Assembly (NCBI GenBank): GCA_014169315.1
Contig: AP022133.1
Coordinates: forward strand, 3,720,001 to 3,784,000
Length of the DNA stretch: 64,000 nucleotides
Direction of reading: 5' to 3'
DNA from: Enterobacter cloacae
GTDB lineage: Bacteria; Pseudomonadota; Gammaproteobacteria; Enterobacterales; Enterobacteriaceae
Shown here: positions 22,177 to 32,601 of the stretch, piece by piece
How the letters are laid out: every line of letters begins with the position of its first letter
Numbering within the stretch: the first letter of the stretch is position 1
The notes under the pieces: model-generated
What the model saw: the letters and a program-made list of their open reading frames with translations, nothing else
The model's database searches: none
Told to the model about the DNA's origin: nothing
Program-made: the position numbers and the translations under genes

Positions 22177-22836
22177 TCATTTTACGATGGTTTTCACGCC
22201 GTCAGCCGTGCCGATCAGCGCCACATCCGCGCCACGGTTGGCAAATAGCCCTACTGTCACTACGCCCGGAATGCCGTTGATGGCATTTTCCAGCGCGATA
22301 GCGTCCAGAATTTCCAGACCGTGAACGTCGAGGATCACGTTACCATTGTCGGTCACCACACCCTGGCGGTATTCCGGACGACCACCCAGTTTCACCAGTT
22401 CACGTGCGACGGCACTACGTGCCATTGGGATCACTTCGACCGGCAGCGGGAAGTTACCCAGAATATCCACCTGCTTGGACGCATCGGCAATACAGATAAA
22501 TTTGTCTGCAACGGAGGCGATGATCTTTTCACGCGTCAGCGCTGCGCCACCGCCCTTGATCATCTGCATATGGCCGTTGATTTCATCCGCACCATCAACG
22601 TAAATCCCCAGACGGTCCACTTCGTTCAGGTCGAAAACGGTAATGCCGAGGCTTTTCAGCTTTTCCGTGGACGCATCAGAGCTGGAAACCGCGCCCTCGA
22701 TTTGCCCCTTCATCGTGCCCAGCGCATCGATAAAGTGTGCCGCCGTCGATCCGGTGCCAACACCGACAATGGTACCGGGTTGCACGTACTGGAGAGCGGC
22801 CCATCCTACTGCTTTTTTCAGTTCATCCTGCGTCAT
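22177..22836 (-). CDS. rpiA: Ribose-5-phosphate isomerase A
   Basis: RpiA interconverts ribose 5-phosphate and ribulose 5-phosphate in the pentose phosphate pathway. The ATG at 22836 gives 219 residues, the E. coli length; the open frame extends 23 codons upstream into the argP intergenic region. Family motifs are [12 protein letters not shown] near 26, DGADEIN near 81-87 and [12 protein letters not shown] near 94, which carry the active-site aspartates, lysine and glutamate. It diverges from argP. Confidence 0.96.
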   Translation of the reverse strand: MTQDELKKAVGWAALQYVQPGTIVGVGTGSTAAHFIDALGTMKGQIEGAVSSSDASTEKLKSLGITVFDLNEVDRLGIYVDGADEINGHMQMIKGGGAALTREKIIASVADKFICIADASKQVDILGNFPLPVEVIPMARSAVARELVKLGGRPEYRQGVVTDNGNVILDVHGLEILDAIALENAINGIPGVVTVGLFANRGADVALIGTADGVKTIVK

Positions 22837-22962
22837 GATCGTTTGCCTGTGGTATGAAAACTTAGGGCGCATTATAGAACACGTCAGGTGGAATTCGTCT
22901 GCCACAAAAGGAAAATTGTGTCATAGTGCAGAATAAGCAAAATTCAGGAGCCAGCTATAGCA

Positions 22963-23856
22963 ATGAAACGTCCGGACTACAGAACACTACAGGCACTTGA
23001 TGCTGTTATTCGTGAACGCGGTTTTGAGCGCGCAGCGCAGAAGTTGTGCATTACTCAGTCCGCCGTGTCACAGCGTATCAAGCAGCTTGAAAACATGTTC
23101 GGGCAACCACTGCTGGTGCGTACCGTGCCACCACGTCCCACAGAGCAAGGACAAAAACTGCTTGCCCTGCTGCGTCAGGTTGAACTGCTGGAAGACGAGT
23201 GGCTGGGTGATGAACAGACAGGTTCCACGCCGCTGTTGCTGTCGCTGGCGGTGAACGCCGACAGTCTGGCAACCTGGCTGCTGCCCGCGCTTGCGCCGGT
23301 GCTTGCCGACTCCCCTATCCGCCTGAATCTGCAGGTTGAAGATGAAACGCGTACCCAGGAGCGCCTGCGTCGTGGTGAAGTGGTCGGGGCGGTGAGTATC
23401 CAGCCTCAGGCACTGCCAAGTTGCCTGGTGGATCAGCTGGGCGCGCTGGATTATCTATTTGTCGGTTCAAAAGCCTTTGCTGAGCGTTATTTCCCGAATG
23501 GCGTTACCCGCGCCGCGCTGCTTAAGGCCCCAGCCGTCGCATTCGACCATCTGGATGATATGCATCAAGCTTTCCTGCAGCAAAACTTCGACCTGCCGCC
23601 AGGCAGCGTACCGTGTCATATCGTGAACTCATCCGAAGCCTTTGTGCAGCTTGCCCGTCAGGGAACCACCTGCTGCATGATCCCGCATCTGCAGATTGAA
23701 AAAGAGTTGAAAAGCGGTGAGCTGATTGACCTGACGCCGGGATTATATCAGCGCCGGATGCTCTACTGGCACCGTTTTGCACCGGAAAGCCGTATGATGC
23801 GCAACGTCACCGACGCACTGCTGGCTTACGGGCATAAGGTGTTGAGACAGGATTAA
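22963..23856 (+). CDS. argP: LysR-type regulator ArgP
   Basis: ArgP (IciA) activates argO in response to arginine and controls lysine-related genes; lysine holds RNA polymerase on the argO promoter. The 297 residues match E. coli, with the N-terminal winged helix-turn-helix (about residues 20-45, [23 protein letters not shown]) and a C-terminal effector domain. Its main target argO lies 0.9 kb away. In K-12 the scpA-argK-scpB-scpC block follows argP; here only a REP-like element separates it from yggE. Confidence 0.95.
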   Translation: MKRPDYRTLQALDAVIRERGFERAAQKLCITQSAVSQRIKQLENMFGQPLLVRTVPPRPTEQGQKLLALLRQVELLEDEWLGDEQTGSTPLLLSLAVNADSLATWLLPALAPVLADSPIRLNLQVEDETRTQERLRRGEVVGAVSIQPQALPSCLVDQLGALDYLFVGSKAFAERYFPNGVTRAALLKAPAVAFDHLDDMHQAFLQQNFDLPPGSVPCHIVNSSEAFVQLARQGTTCCMIPHLQIEKELKSGELIDLTPGLYQRRMLYWHRFAPESRMMRNVTDALLAYGHKVLRQD

Positions 23857-23863
23857 AAAATAA

Positions 23864-23891
23864 GCCGGGTGAAGGCAACGCCTTACCCGGC
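23864..23891. repeat. REP-like palindrome between argP and yggE
   Basis: GCCGGGT and ACCCGGC arms enclose GAAGGCAACGCCTT, which itself pairs. It lies between the ends of two convergent genes. Confidence 0.8.
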
Positions 23892-23898
23892 CTACAGG

Positions 23899-24636
23899 TT
23901 ACTGAGCGGGTTTCTGCTCTGCTGCAGCAGGCTCCAGCTGGAACACGACATCGACCTGATCGTCAAACTGGATCGTCGGCTGCTCATAGGTTTCCTGAGC
24001 GGAAACTGGCGCAGCATCGGCCTTCATCATACGAACCATCGGGCCTGGCTGATAATTGGAGACGTGATAGCGCACGCTATACACCGGGCCAAGCTTACTG
24101 TTAAAGCCGGAAGCCAGTTGCTGCGCCTGATGGACTGCATCATTAATCGCCGCTTTACGTGCTTCGTCTTTGTATTTCTCCGGTTGCGCAACGCCCAGTG
24201 AAACGGAACGAATTTCGTTCAGCCCCGCTTTCAGCGCGCCATCCAGCAGCGAATTCAGCTTATCAAGCTGGCGCACAGTCACTTCGACGGTACGCACGGC
24301 ACGGTAACCTTTCAGGATACTTTTGCCGTTCTGGTAGTCATAATCCGGCTGGGTACGCAGGTTGGCAGAATTGATATCTTTTTTAACGACACCATTCTGT
24401 TCCAGGAAAGAGAGATATTGCGCAACACGATCGTCAGCCTGCTTCTTGGCTGAAGCAGCATCTTTTGCAGACACATTCACTTCAATTGCCAGGGTCGCGA
24501 CATCCGGTACCGCATCCACGCTCGCCGTGCCTGAAGTGACAATGTGCGGACCGGCAGGCAACTCATTCGCCTGTACCGACACCGCACCTAAACTCACTAA
24601 TGCCGCCAGGGCCATCACTTTAAACTTCACTGTCAT
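23899..24636 (-). CDS. yggE: SIMPL-domain periplasmic protein YggE
   Basis: YggE is a DUF541/SIMPL-domain protein linked to oxidative stress; its molecular role is not settled. The ATG at 24636, with GGAGGAA just upstream, gives 245 residues and a signal peptide (MTVKFKVMALAALVSL...VQA) ending before NELPAGP. The SIMPL domain fills the rest (VTSGTASVDAVPDVATLAIEV to VDVVFQLEP). A 73-codon in-frame extension upstream is rejected because it lacks the signal peptide and overlaps the argO end. Confidence 0.94.
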   Translation of the reverse strand: MTVKFKVMALAALVSLGAVSVQANELPAGPHIVTSGTASVDAVPDVATLAIEVNVSAKDAASAKKQADDRVAQYLSFLEQNGVVKKDINSANLRTQPDYDYQNGKSILKGYRAVRTVEVTVRQLDKLNSLLDGALKAGLNEIRSVSLGVAQPEKYKDEARKAAINDAVHQAQQLASGFNSKLGPVYSVRYHVSNYQPGPMVRMMKADAAPVSAQETYEQPTIQFDDQVDVVFQLEPAAAEQKPAQ

Positions 24637-24722
24637 TCCTCCATGTTGCGAAGAGTGCCCCATAAACAGGGCACATGCCAGCAAGCTTAGCGGGTCTTGC
24701 TCAGTTGTCCATAAGACAACAC

Positions 24723-25358
24723 TTAGTTGAGTAATCCCTGAACGTGATGAACACCCTCTTTCGCCAGTTGAAAAGCGATAAACCACATCACTATTCCCAC
24801 CAGCGTATTGATGATGCGTTGTGCTTTGGCGGTGCGCAAACGCGGTGCCAGCCACGCCGCCAGCATGGCAAGACCAAAGAACCAGAGGAATGATGCGCTA
24901 ACCGTACCCAGCGCGAACCAGCGCTTCGGTTCAACATCCAGTTGTCCACCCAGGCTACCCAGCACCACAAAGGTATCAAGATAGACATGCGGATTAAGCC
25001 AGGTAACCGCCAGCATGGTGACGATAATCTTCCAGCGCCCCTGCTTCATCACTTCCGCACTCGCCAGTTCAAGATTGCTGCTCAGTGCCGTTTTCAATGC
25101 GCCAAAGCCGTACCACAACAGGAATGCCACCCCGCCCCAGGTGACCAGCGTCAGTAGCCACGGAGACTGCATCAGTAAAGCACTGCCGCCAAATATCCCG
25201 GCGCAAATCAGAAGCAAATCACTGACCGCGCACAGTAGCGCAATCATCAGGTGATACTGGCGGCGAATACCCTGGTTCATCACAAACGCATTCTGCGGGC
25301 CGAGGGGCAGGATCATGGCCGCGCCTAACACAAGACCTTGAAAATAATAAGATAACAT
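24723..25358 (-). CDS. argO: L-arginine exporter ArgO (LysE family)
   Basis: ArgO exports arginine and its toxic analogue canavanine. The 211-residue product from the ATG at 25358 matches E. coli. It has five to six membrane segments, and the LysE-family motif [12 protein letters not shown] lies at residues 18-29. The start at 25412 would add 18 residues with no hydrophobic character and is rejected. The 146 bases upstream should contain the ArgP-controlled promoter and also hold a REP-like element. Confidence 0.95.
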   Translation of the reverse strand: MLSYYFQGLVLGAAMILPLGPQNAFVMNQGIRRQYHLMIALLCAVSDLLLICAGIFGGSALLMQSPWLLTLVTWGGVAFLLWYGFGALKTALSSNLELASAEVMKQGRWKIIVTMLAVTWLNPHVYLDTFVVLGSLGGQLDVEPKRWFALGTVSASFLWFFGLAMLAAWLAPRLRTAKAQRIINTLVGIVMWFIAFQLAKEGVHHVQGLLN

Positions 25359-25461
25359 GACGAAATTCTCACAGAGTTGTCCTGGGAGCTGACTATACTG
25401 CGAGAGTGACATTAGAGGAAATTGATAATATTAATCGGGGATTAGTCACGCTAATAAAAAA

Positions 25462-25488
25462 GCCCGGTGGCGTTAACGCTTACCGGGC
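25462..25488. repeat. REP-like palindrome between mscS and argO
   Basis: GCCCGGT and ACCGGGC arms around GGCGTTAACGCTT, after an A run. It follows the mscS stop and may end that transcript before the argO promoter. Confidence 0.8.
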
Positions 25489-25504
25489 CTACGGCGAAAG
25501 AGGA

Positions 25505-26359
25505 TTACTCGGTCTCTTTCACCTTTTTGACGTTCACATCCATCTGTGGATACGGGAAGCTGATGCCGTTAGCATCGAACTCACGTTTGATGCGTTCCAG
25601 CACGTCCCAGTAAACGTTTTGCAGATCGCTGCTTTTGCTCCAGATACGCACCACAAAGTTAATGGATGACGCGCCCAGTTCGTTCAGACGGACGATCTGC
25701 TCTTTATCTTTCAGAATGCGATCGTCAGAAGCGATGATACCCGCGATAAGCGATTTTACCTGATCGATGTCGGAGTCGTATGCCACGCTGATAATCAGCT
25801 CATTACGGCGCGCTGGCTCGCGGGAAAAATTGATAATGTTACCCGCGATAATTTTCCCGTTCGGCACTACCACAATACGGCCATCGACGGTACGCAAGGT
25901 CGTTGAGAAAATCTGCACCTGCAGTACAGTTCCGGCAATGCCCCCCAGATCAACATACTCACCTGAGCGGAACGGACGGAAGGTGACCAGCAGCACACCT
26001 GCCGCCAGGTTCGAGAGCGAACCCTGCAGCGCCAGACCAATAGCCAGACCGGCTGCACCGAGCACCGCGATCACCGATGCGGTCTGTACACCTACACGTC
26101 CCAGTGCGGCAATCAAGGTAAAGGCGACGATGCCATAGCGCACCAGCGCAGAAAGGAAGTCCGCAACCGTGGCATCGATATGACGTGCCAGCATCACCCG
26201 GTTAACGGTATTCGATATGATTCGCGCCGCGATCATCCCGATAATGATGATGGCAATAGCCGCAACGATGTTTACGGCATAACTCAGCAATAATTCCTGG
26301 TTGCGCTCAAGCCAGGTACCGGCGTTATTGATGCTGTCAACGGCATCAAACTGTTCCAT
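25505..26359 (-). CDS. mscS: Small-conductance mechanosensitive channel MscS
   Basis: MscS opens under membrane tension to release solutes during hypo-osmotic shock. The 284 residues are two short of E. coli MscS. Three N-terminal helices are followed by the pore helix with the alternating glycine-alanine pattern ([23 protein letters not shown], about 96-118), the beta domain ([14 protein letters not shown]) and the C-terminal alpha/beta vestibule. It is a single gene downstream of fbaA, after the fbaA terminator. Confidence 0.96.
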   Translation of the reverse strand: MEQFDAVDSINNAGTWLERNQELLLSYAVNIVAAIAIIIIGMIAARIISNTVNRVMLARHIDATVADFLSALVRYGIVAFTLIAALGRVGVQTASVIAVLGAAGLAIGLALQGSLSNLAAGVLLVTFRPFRSGEYVDLGGIAGTVLQVQIFSTTLRTVDGRIVVVPNGKIIAGNIINFSREPARRNELIISVAYDSDIDQVKSLIAGIIASDDRILKDKEQIVRLNELGASSINFVVRIWSKSSDLQNVYWDVLERIKREFDANGISFPYPQMDVNVKKVKETE

Positions 26360-26493
26360 TTACTCTTCCTTTTGATAAACCCAAACACAAAAATCCATCC
26401 CCCGTGGAGACAGGCAGATCCGTAAAGGGTAAACAAAAAGCGCAGATATTGCCAAACAGATCACAAAACGGTGATGGGCAGGCTGTTGAAAAG

Positions 26494-26523
26494 CCAAAAA
26501 AAAAGGCCCGCATTTGCGGGCCT
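26494..26523 (-). terminator. fbaA operon terminator
   Basis: Leftward, GGCCCGCA and TGCGGGCC arms are followed by nine T residues. It lies 23 bases after the fbaA stop and is a textbook intrinsic terminator for the epd-pgk-fbaA transcript. Confidence 0.93.
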
Positions 26524-26545
26524 CCGATGCTGTTAGCAGCTCAAA

Positions 26546-27625
26546 TTACAGAACGTCGATCGCGTTCAGTTCTTTGAATGCCTGCTCCAGACGCGTCACC
26601 ATAGAGGTCTGTGCTGCACGCAGCCATACGCGTGGATCGTAGTATTTCTTGTTCGGCTGGTCTTCGCCTTTCGGGTTGCCCAGCTGGCCCTGCAGGTAAG
26701 CTTCGTTGGTTTTGTAGTATTGCAGGATACCATCCCAGGTTGCCCATTGGGTGTCGGTATCGATGTTCATTTTCACTACGCCGTAGCTTACGGAGTCTTT
26801 GATTTCCTGAGCAGAAGAACCGGAACCGCCGTGGAAGACGAAGTTCAGGCTATTGTGCGGCAGGTTGTGTTTCTTAGAAACATATTCCTGAGAATCACGC
26901 AGGATGGTTGGGGTCAGAACAACGTTACCTGGTTTGTAAACGCCGTGTACGTTACCGAAGGACGCTGCAATGGTGAAGCGTGGGCTGATTTTGCTCAGCT
27001 CGGTGAACGCGTAATCAACGTCTTCTGGCTGGGTGTACAGTGCAGAAGCGTCCATGTGGCTGTTGTCCACGCCGTCTTCTTCACCACCGGTGCAACCCAG
27101 TTCGATTTCCAGGGTCATGTCCATTTTGGACATACGCGCCAGGTATTTGGAGCAGATTTCGATGTTTTCGTGCAGAGACTCTTCAGACAGGTCGATCATG
27201 TGAGAAGAGAACAGTGGCTTACCGGTAGCCGCGAAGTGTTTTTCACCTGCGTCCAGCAGACCGTCGATCCACGGCAGCAGTTTCTTCGCGCAGTGGTCAG
27301 TGTGCAGAATGACAGGAACACCGTAGTGTTCAGCCATCTGGTGTACATGGTGCGCACCAGAGATAGCACCCAGGATTGCAGCACCCTGAGGAACGTCAGT
27401 TTTCACGCCTTTACCTGCGATGAACGCAGCGCCGCCGTTAGAGAACTGTACGATAACCGGCGCTTTAACTTTTGCAGCGGTTTCCAGTACGGCGTTAATG
27501 GAGTCAGTACCCACGCAGTTAACTGCTGGCAGAGCAAAGTTGTTTTCTTTAGCTACCTGGAACACTTTCTGTACGTCATCACCAGTGATCACGCCAGGTT
27601 TTACGAAATCAAAAATTTTAGACAT
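26546..27625 (-). CDS. fbaA: Class II fructose-bisphosphate aldolase
   Basis: FbaA is the zinc-dependent glycolytic aldolase that splits fructose 1,6-bisphosphate. The 359 residues match E. coli. The catalytic aspartate and first zinc histidine are D110-H111 in LHTDHCAKK. Further zinc and substrate loops are ELGCTGGEEDGVDNS and FGNVHGVYKPGNV, FHGGSGSS and NIDTDTQWA. It is the last gene of epd-pgk-fbaA and has the codon usage of a highly expressed gene. Confidence 0.98.
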   Translation of the reverse strand: MSKIFDFVKPGVITGDDVQKVFQVAKENNFALPAVNCVGTDSINAVLETAAKVKAPVIVQFSNGGAAFIAGKGVKTDVPQGAAILGAISGAHHVHQMAEHYGVPVILHTDHCAKKLLPWIDGLLDAGEKHFAATGKPLFSSHMIDLSEESLHENIEICSKYLARMSKMDMTLEIELGCTGGEEDGVDNSHMDASALYTQPEDVDYAFTELSKISPRFTIAASFGNVHGVYKPGNVVLTPTILRDSQEYVSKKHNLPHNSLNFVFHGGSGSSAQEIKDSVSYGVVKMNIDTDTQWATWDGILQYYKTNEAYLQGQLGNPKGEDQPNKKYYDPRVWLRAAQTSMVTRLEQAFKELNAIDVL

Positions 27626-27690
27626 GTTGCTTAGTCCTGTATCTTCGGCCGTTAGAAAAGGTGCGAGCTCTTAAAAGCGCGCTGAAAATT

Positions 27691-27708
27691 GGGCAGGTTT
27701 CCCTGCCC
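27691..27708 (-). terminator. Hairpin between pgk and fbaA
   Basis: In the leftward direction GGGCAGG-GAAA-CCTGCCC is followed by AATTTTC. The GNRA loop and short U tract suggest a partial terminator or RNA-processing hairpin that uncouples pgk from fbaA levels. Confidence 0.5.
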
Positions 27709-27717
27709 TTGAATGGC

Positions 27718-28881
27718 TTACTTCTTAGCGCGCTCTTCGAGCATTGCTACTGCTGGCAGCACTTTGCCTTCCACGAATTCGAGGAATGCGCCACCACCAG
27801 TGGAGATGTAGGAAATCTTGTCAGCGATACCGAACAGGTCGATAGCTGCCAGAGTGTCGCCGCCACCTGCGATAGAGAACGCTTCGCTGTCTGCGATAGC
27901 GTTAGCAACGATTTCAGTACCTTTGCGGAAGTTCGGGAATTCGAACACGCCAACAGGGCCGTTCCACAGGATAGTTTTTGCGTTTTTCAGGATTTCAGCC
28001 AGTTTCTGTGCAGAAACGTCGCCCAGGTCCAGGATCTGCTCTTCATCTTTGATGTCGTTTACAGATTTCAGGGTCGCGGTCGCCGTTTCGGAGAACTCAG
28101 TTGCTACGCGAACGTCAGTTGGAACCGGGATATCGCAGGTCGTCAGCAGGCGTTTAGCTTCGTCAACCAGGTCTGCTTCGTACAGAGATTTACCCACGTT
28201 GTGGCCTTGAGCAGCAACGAAGGTGTTCGCAATACCACCGCCAACGATCAGCTGGTCAGCGATTTTGGACAGGGAATCCAGAACAGTCAGTTTGGTAGAC
28301 ACTTTAGAACCGCCAACGATAGCAACCATTGGACGAGCAGGTTCTTTCAGTGCTTTACCCAGCGCTTCCAGTTCGTCAGCCAGCAGAGGACCAGCACACG
28401 CTACGTCTGCGAATTTACCGATACCGTGGGTAGATGCCTGCGCACGGTGAGCAGTACCGAATGCATCCATTACGAATACGTCGCACAGTGCAGCATATTT
28501 TTTGGACAGCGCTTCGTCGTCTTTCTTTTCGCCTTTGTTAAAGCGAACGTTTTCCAGAACAACCAGTTCACCGGCAGCAACTTCAACACCGTCCAGGTAA
28601 TCTTTAACCAGACGAACCGGGTTGGACAGTTTGTCTTTCAGGTAATTAACAACTGGCAGCAGAGAGAACTCTTCGTTGTACTCGCCTTCAGTTGGACGAC
28701 CCAGGTGGGAGGTTACCATCACTTTTGCACCCTGCTTCAGGGCCAGCTCGATGGTTGGCAGAGATGCACGAATACGCGCGTCGCTGGTCACTTTGCCATC
28801 TTTAACCGGTACGTTCAGGTCGGCACGGATGAAAACGCGTTTACCTGCCAGATCCAGATCGGTCATCTTAATTACAGACAT
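27718..28881 (-). CDS. pgk: Phosphoglycerate kinase
   Basis: Pgk makes ATP from 1,3-bisphosphoglycerate in glycolysis. The 387 residues match E. coli. The substrate-binding [11 protein letters not shown] lies near 18-28, the basic-patch motif TSHLGRP near 58-64, and the nucleotide-binding GGSKVSTKL and GGGDTLAA in the C-terminal half. It lies 49 bases after epd and 92 before fbaA in the standard enteric operon. Confidence 0.98.
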   Translation of the reverse strand: MSVIKMTDLDLAGKRVFIRADLNVPVKDGKVTSDARIRASLPTIELALKQGAKVMVTSHLGRPTEGEYNEEFSLLPVVNYLKDKLSNPVRLVKDYLDGVEVAAGELVVLENVRFNKGEKKDDEALSKKYAALCDVFVMDAFGTAHRAQASTHGIGKFADVACAGPLLADELEALGKALKEPARPMVAIVGGSKVSTKLTVLDSLSKIADQLIVGGGIANTFVAAQGHNVGKSLYEADLVDEAKRLLTTCDIPVPTDVRVATEFSETATATLKSVNDIKDEEQILDLGDVSAQKLAEILKNAKTILWNGPVGVFEFPNFRKGTEIVANAIADSEAFSIAGGGDTLAAIDLFGIADKISYISTGGGAFLEFVEGKVLPAVAMLEERAKK

Positions 28882-28930
28882 GGTGAATCCTCTCGTTGAT
28901 TCTTAAAGTTTTGCAGACGCACGATGCGTC

Positions 28931-29950
28931 TTACCTGAAACCTTGAGCGGCCATTGCTAACGTGGTGTCGAGCATTCGGTTAGCAAAACCCCATTCGTTA
29001 TCGCACCAGACCAGCGTCTTGATAAGGTGTGAACCACTGACGCGCGTTTGTGTACCATCAACGATGGCACTGTGCGGGTCGTGGTTAAAATCTACTGAGA
29101 CCAACGGTAATTCCGTATAGTCAACTATACCATGAAATGTACCCTGTGCCGCTTTTTGCAGCAACAGGTTGACTTCACAGGCTTTTACCGGTTTTTTCAC
29201 CGTGACGCTGAGGTCAATTGCCGTAACGTTGATAGTCGGTACACGTACAGCAATCGCTTCAAAACGGTCGTTAAACTGCGGGAAAATACGGGTGATCCCT
29301 GCAGCAAGCTTTGTATCAACCGGAATGATTGACTGACTCGCCGCACGCGTGCGGCGTAGATCCGGATGATAGGCATCGATCACCTGCTGATCGTGCATGG
29401 CTGAGTGGATCGTGGTCACGGTGCCGGATTCAATGCCATACGCATCGTCTAACAGTTTAATGACCGGAATAATGCAGTTGGTGGTGCAGGAAGCATTGGA
29501 AACAATGCGATGTTCGGCTTTCAGCTCATGCTGGTTCACGCCAAAGACGACGGTGGCGTCGAGGTCGTTACTGCCGGGATGGGAGAACAGGACTTTTTTC
29601 GCACCTGCCGCCAGATGCGCTTCACCGTGTTCGCGGCTGCCGTACACACCGGTACAGTCAAGCACCACATCCACCCCCAGTTCACGCCACGGCAACCCGG
29701 CAATGCTTCTCTCGTGCAGCACGCGAATAGCATCATCACCGACAAACAGCTGATCCCCTTCCTGGCGAACATCCCAGGCAAAGCGCCCGTGGCTGGTGTC
29801 ATATTTCAACAAATGCGCCATGCCCTCAGCATCAGCCAGTTCATTGATTGCCACCACGGTCATTTCCGCACGACGCCCGGATTCATATAAAGCACGAACC
29901 ACGTTACGCCCGATGCGACCGAAGCCATTAATCGCTACGCGTACGGTCAT
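28931..29950 (-). CDS. epd: D-erythrose-4-phosphate dehydrogenase
   Basis: Epd oxidises erythrose 4-phosphate to 4-phosphoerythronate, the first step of one branch of pyridoxal phosphate synthesis. It is a GAPDH paralogue of 339 residues. The Rossmann motif [13 protein letters not shown] is at residues 7-19 and the active-site cysteine in SNASCTTNC. The sequence follows E. coli Epd rather than GapA, and the epd-pgk-fbaA order supports this. The K-12 genes between epd and tktA are missing here. Confidence 0.95.
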   Translation of the reverse strand: MTVRVAINGFGRIGRNVVRALYESGRRAEMTVVAINELADAEGMAHLLKYDTSHGRFAWDVRQEGDQLFVGDDAIRVLHERSIAGLPWRELGVDVVLDCTGVYGSREHGEAHLAAGAKKVLFSHPGSNDLDATVVFGVNQHELKAEHRIVSNASCTTNCIIPVIKLLDDAYGIESGTVTTIHSAMHDQQVIDAYHPDLRRTRAASQSIIPVDTKLAAGITRIFPQFNDRFEAIAVRVPTINVTAIDLSVTVKKPVKACEVNLLLQKAAQGTFHGIVDYTELPLVSVDFNHDPHSAIVDGTQTRVSGSHLIKTLVWCDNEWGFANRMLDTTLAMAAQGFR

Positions 29951-30242
29951 AGATCTCCTGCAAAGCTATCCCTGAATTTGAGGTGGCTGAAAGAGTAATC
30001 CAGCTACGCCCGAAGGGGAATCCTTGCCTGTCACAAACTGCGACTGATTGGTCAATTGTCGAACATTTAATCGACTGAAACGCTTCAGCTAGAATAAGCG
30101 AATCAGGGAATAAAAGGAATGTCTGTCCAGAGCAATAAGACAGCTATATGACTTGCGTCACATTTTCAATGGAATAATTTACAGCGGCGTTACAAGGATC
30201 AGGAATAGCAGATACAAAAAAACCGGGTGGCGTGGTGAAAGC

Positions 30243-30272
30243 AAAACGGTAACCCCAGGGTTACCGTTTTTA
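30243..30272. terminator. tktA-side hairpin terminator
   Basis: AAAACGGTAACCC and GGGTTACCGTTTT arms around CA. It is the third copy of the stem found at 5599 and 20602. It lies 66 bases after the tktA stop and can act in both directions. Confidence 0.75.
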
Positions 30273-30281
30273 GTGTTGGCA

Positions 30282-30301
30282 CCCTCTCCCGTGGGAGAGG
30301 G
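30282..30301. repeat. GGGAGAGGG palindromic repeat, copy C
   Basis: CCCTCTCCCGTGGGAGAGGG is a perfect palindrome, followed by the family tail TCGGGGTGAGGG. It is joined to the AACGGTAACC stem as at 5637 and 20637. Confidence 0.85.
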
Positions 30302-30337
30302 TCGGGGTGAGGGCACCAGCCCGCACCCAACTAGCAA

Positions 30338-32329
30338 TTACAGCAGTTCTTTCGCTTTCGCGACAACGTTCTCAACGGTGAAGCCGAACTCTTCGAACAG
30401 CAGTTCTGCCGGAGCAGATTCACCGAAGGTGGTCATACCGACGATAGCGCCGTTCAGACCTACGTATTTGAACCAGTAGTCTGCAATACCTGCTTCCACT
30501 GCAACGCGTGCAGAGACAGCTTTCGGCAGTACGGATTCACGGTATGCTGCATCCTGCTTGTCGAATGCATCGGTAGACGGCATGGAAACCACGCGCGCTT
30601 TAACGCCTTCGGCAGACAGTTTGTCCCATGCCGCAACAGCCAGCTCAACCTCAGAACCGGTTGCAATGAAGATAAGCTCAGGCTGACCCGCGCAATCTTT
30701 CAGTACGTAACCACCGCGAGCGATGTTCGCCAGCTGCTCTGCAGTACGCTCCTGCTGTGCCAGGTTCTGACGGGAGAGGATCAGCGCGGTCGGGCCGTCC
30801 TGACGCTCAACACCGTATTTCCACGCTACCGCGGATTCAACCTGGTCACATGGACGCCATGTGCTCATGTTCGGGGTCACGCGCAGAGATGCGACCTGCT
30901 CTACCGGCTGGTGAGTTGGGCCATCTTCACCCAGACCGATAGAGTCGTGGGTGTAGACCATCACCTGACGCTGTTTCATCAGCGCAGCCATACGCACGGC
31001 GTTACGTGCATACTCGACGAACATCAGGAAGGTAGAGGTGTACGGCAGGAAACCACCGTGCAGGGAGATACCGTTCGCGATAGCAGTCATACCGAATTCA
31101 CGTACACCGTAATGGATGTAGTTACCGGCGGTATCTTCGTTGATCGCTTTAGAACCAGACCACAGGGTCAGGTTGGATGGTGCGAGGTCCGCAGAGCCAC
31201 CCAGGAATTCTGGAAGCAGTGGACCGAACGCTTCGATAGCGTTCTGAGATGCTTTACGGCTGGCAATTTTAGATGGATTCGCCTGCAGTTTAGCGATGAA
31301 TTCATTCGCTTTCGCGTCGAAATCAGATGGCATATCACCTTTCATACGACGGGTGAATTCAGCTGCTTCCTGTGGGAAGGCTTTCGCATAGGCAGCGAAC
31401 TTCTCGTTCCAGGCCGCTTCTTTAACCTGACCTGCTTCTTTTGCATCCCACTGCGCGTAGATGTCAGATGGGATTTCGAACGCAGGGTGTTTCCAGCCCA
31501 GTGCTTCACGAGTCAGTGCAATTTCCGCGTCACCCAGTGGTGCACCGTGGGAATCGTGCGTACCCGCTTTGTTCGGAGAACCGAAGCCGATGATGGTTTT
31601 GCACATCAGCAGGGACGGTTTGTCCGTCACGGCGCGTGCTTCTTCTACTGCGAGTTTAATCGAGTCAGCATCGTGGCCATCAACACCACGCACAACGTGC
31701 CAGCCGTAGGCTTCGAAACGTTTAGCGGTGTCATCAGTGAACCAGCCTTCAACATGACCGTCGATGGAGATACCGTTATCGTCATAGAACGCAACCAGTT
31801 TACCCAGCTTCAGGGTACCTGCCAGGGAGCACACTTCGTGAGAAATGCCTTCCATCATGCAGCCGTCGCCCATGAACGCGTAAGTGAAGTGGTCAACAAT
31901 ATCGTGGCCAGGACGGTTGAACTGCGCCGCCATGGTCTTCTCGGCAATCGCCATACCCACTGCGTTAGCAATACCCTGACCCAGTGGGCCGGTGGTCGTT
32001 TCTACGCCAGCGGTGTAACCCACTTCCGGGTGACCTGGAGTTTTGGAGTGCAGCTGACGGAAGTTTTTCAGCTCTTCAATTGGCAGATCATAGCCAGTGA
32101 GGTGCAACAGGCTGTAGATCAGCATAGAGCCGTGGCCGTTAGACAGGACGAAACGGTCGCGGTCAGCCCATGCCGGGTTCTGCGGGTTGTGGTTCAGGAA
32201 ATCACGCCACAAGACTTCGGCAATATCAGCCATACCCATAGGGGCTCCCGGGTGGCCGGATTTGGCTTTCTGTACTGCGTCCATGCTCAGCGCACGAATA
32301 GCATTAGCAAGCTCTTTACGTGAGGACAT
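30338..32329 (-). CDS. tktA: Transketolase A
   Basis: TktA transfers two-carbon ketol units between sugar phosphates using thiamine diphosphate. From the ATG at 32329 the product is 663 residues, the E. coli length; 49 in-frame codons upstream are rejected because the conserved start is [15 protein letters not shown]. The ThDP motif MGDGCMMEG...DDNGISIDG lies near residues 153-190. The central pyrimidine domain ([11 protein letters not shown]) and C-terminal domain are complete. Confidence 0.97.
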   Translation of the reverse strand: MSSRKELANAIRALSMDAVQKAKSGHPGAPMGMADIAEVLWRDFLNHNPQNPAWADRDRFVLSNGHGSMLIYSLLHLTGYDLPIEELKNFRQLHSKTPGHPEVGYTAGVETTTGPLGQGIANAVGMAIAEKTMAAQFNRPGHDIVDHFTYAFMGDGCMMEGISHEVCSLAGTLKLGKLVAFYDDNGISIDGHVEGWFTDDTAKRFEAYGWHVVRGVDGHDADSIKLAVEEARAVTDKPSLLMCKTIIGFGSPNKAGTHDSHGAPLGDAEIALTREALGWKHPAFEIPSDIYAQWDAKEAGQVKEAAWNEKFAAYAKAFPQEAAEFTRRMKGDMPSDFDAKANEFIAKLQANPSKIASRKASQNAIEAFGPLLPEFLGGSADLAPSNLTLWSGSKAINEDTAGNYIHYGVREFGMTAIANGISLHGGFLPYTSTFLMFVEYARNAVRMAALMKQRQVMVYTHDSIGLGEDGPTHQPVEQVASLRVTPNMSTWRPCDQVESAVAWKYGVERQDGPTALILSRQNLAQQERTAEQLANIARGGYVLKDCAGQPELIFIATGSEVELAVAAWDKLSAEGVKARVVSMPSTDAFDKQDAAYRESVLPKAVSARVAVEAGIADYWFKYVGLNGAIVGMTTFGESAPAELLFEEFGFTVENVVAKAKELL

Positions 32330-32601
32330 TTTAACTCCAGATCGGACTGTTAAAGGCCATGCCCTTGACGACAGCGCGTTTTGGGCTACGCCGGAAAAAA
32401 GTGCCAACAATGTAACCCAAGCAGCAAGGCATGTACATGGAGCATTCTTTTGCAGCTTAAGAAATCTCTGGATCATGCTCGCATGTTGCGCAATCTGCTC
32501 GCCCGGCCCTGTTGATATTCCTTATACTTAGCCAGCCCCCGGCTTCGCTGGCGGTATACTTTTAAGATTTTATTCAGATTAACGAGTACGGAAGCAACAT
32601 C

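Larger units (their letters stand above)
29951..30337. other. Epd-tktA intergenic region
   Basis: This 387-base stretch has no gene. It should contain the epd operon promoter next to epd and ends with a terminator-palindrome module at 30243-30301 next to tktA. A half REP sequence (ACCGGGTGGCG) lies at about 30223. I see no further structure. Confidence 0.6.

Noticed and set aside
27661..28899. 412-codon frame antisense to pgk
   Set aside because: A codon-bias artefact of the opposite strand; pgk is complete and certain.
30911..32323. 470-codon frame on the plus strand antisense to tktA
   Set aside because: It is the mirror of a highly expressed gene with strong codon bias, has cysteine- and histidine-rich composition and no recognisable domain.
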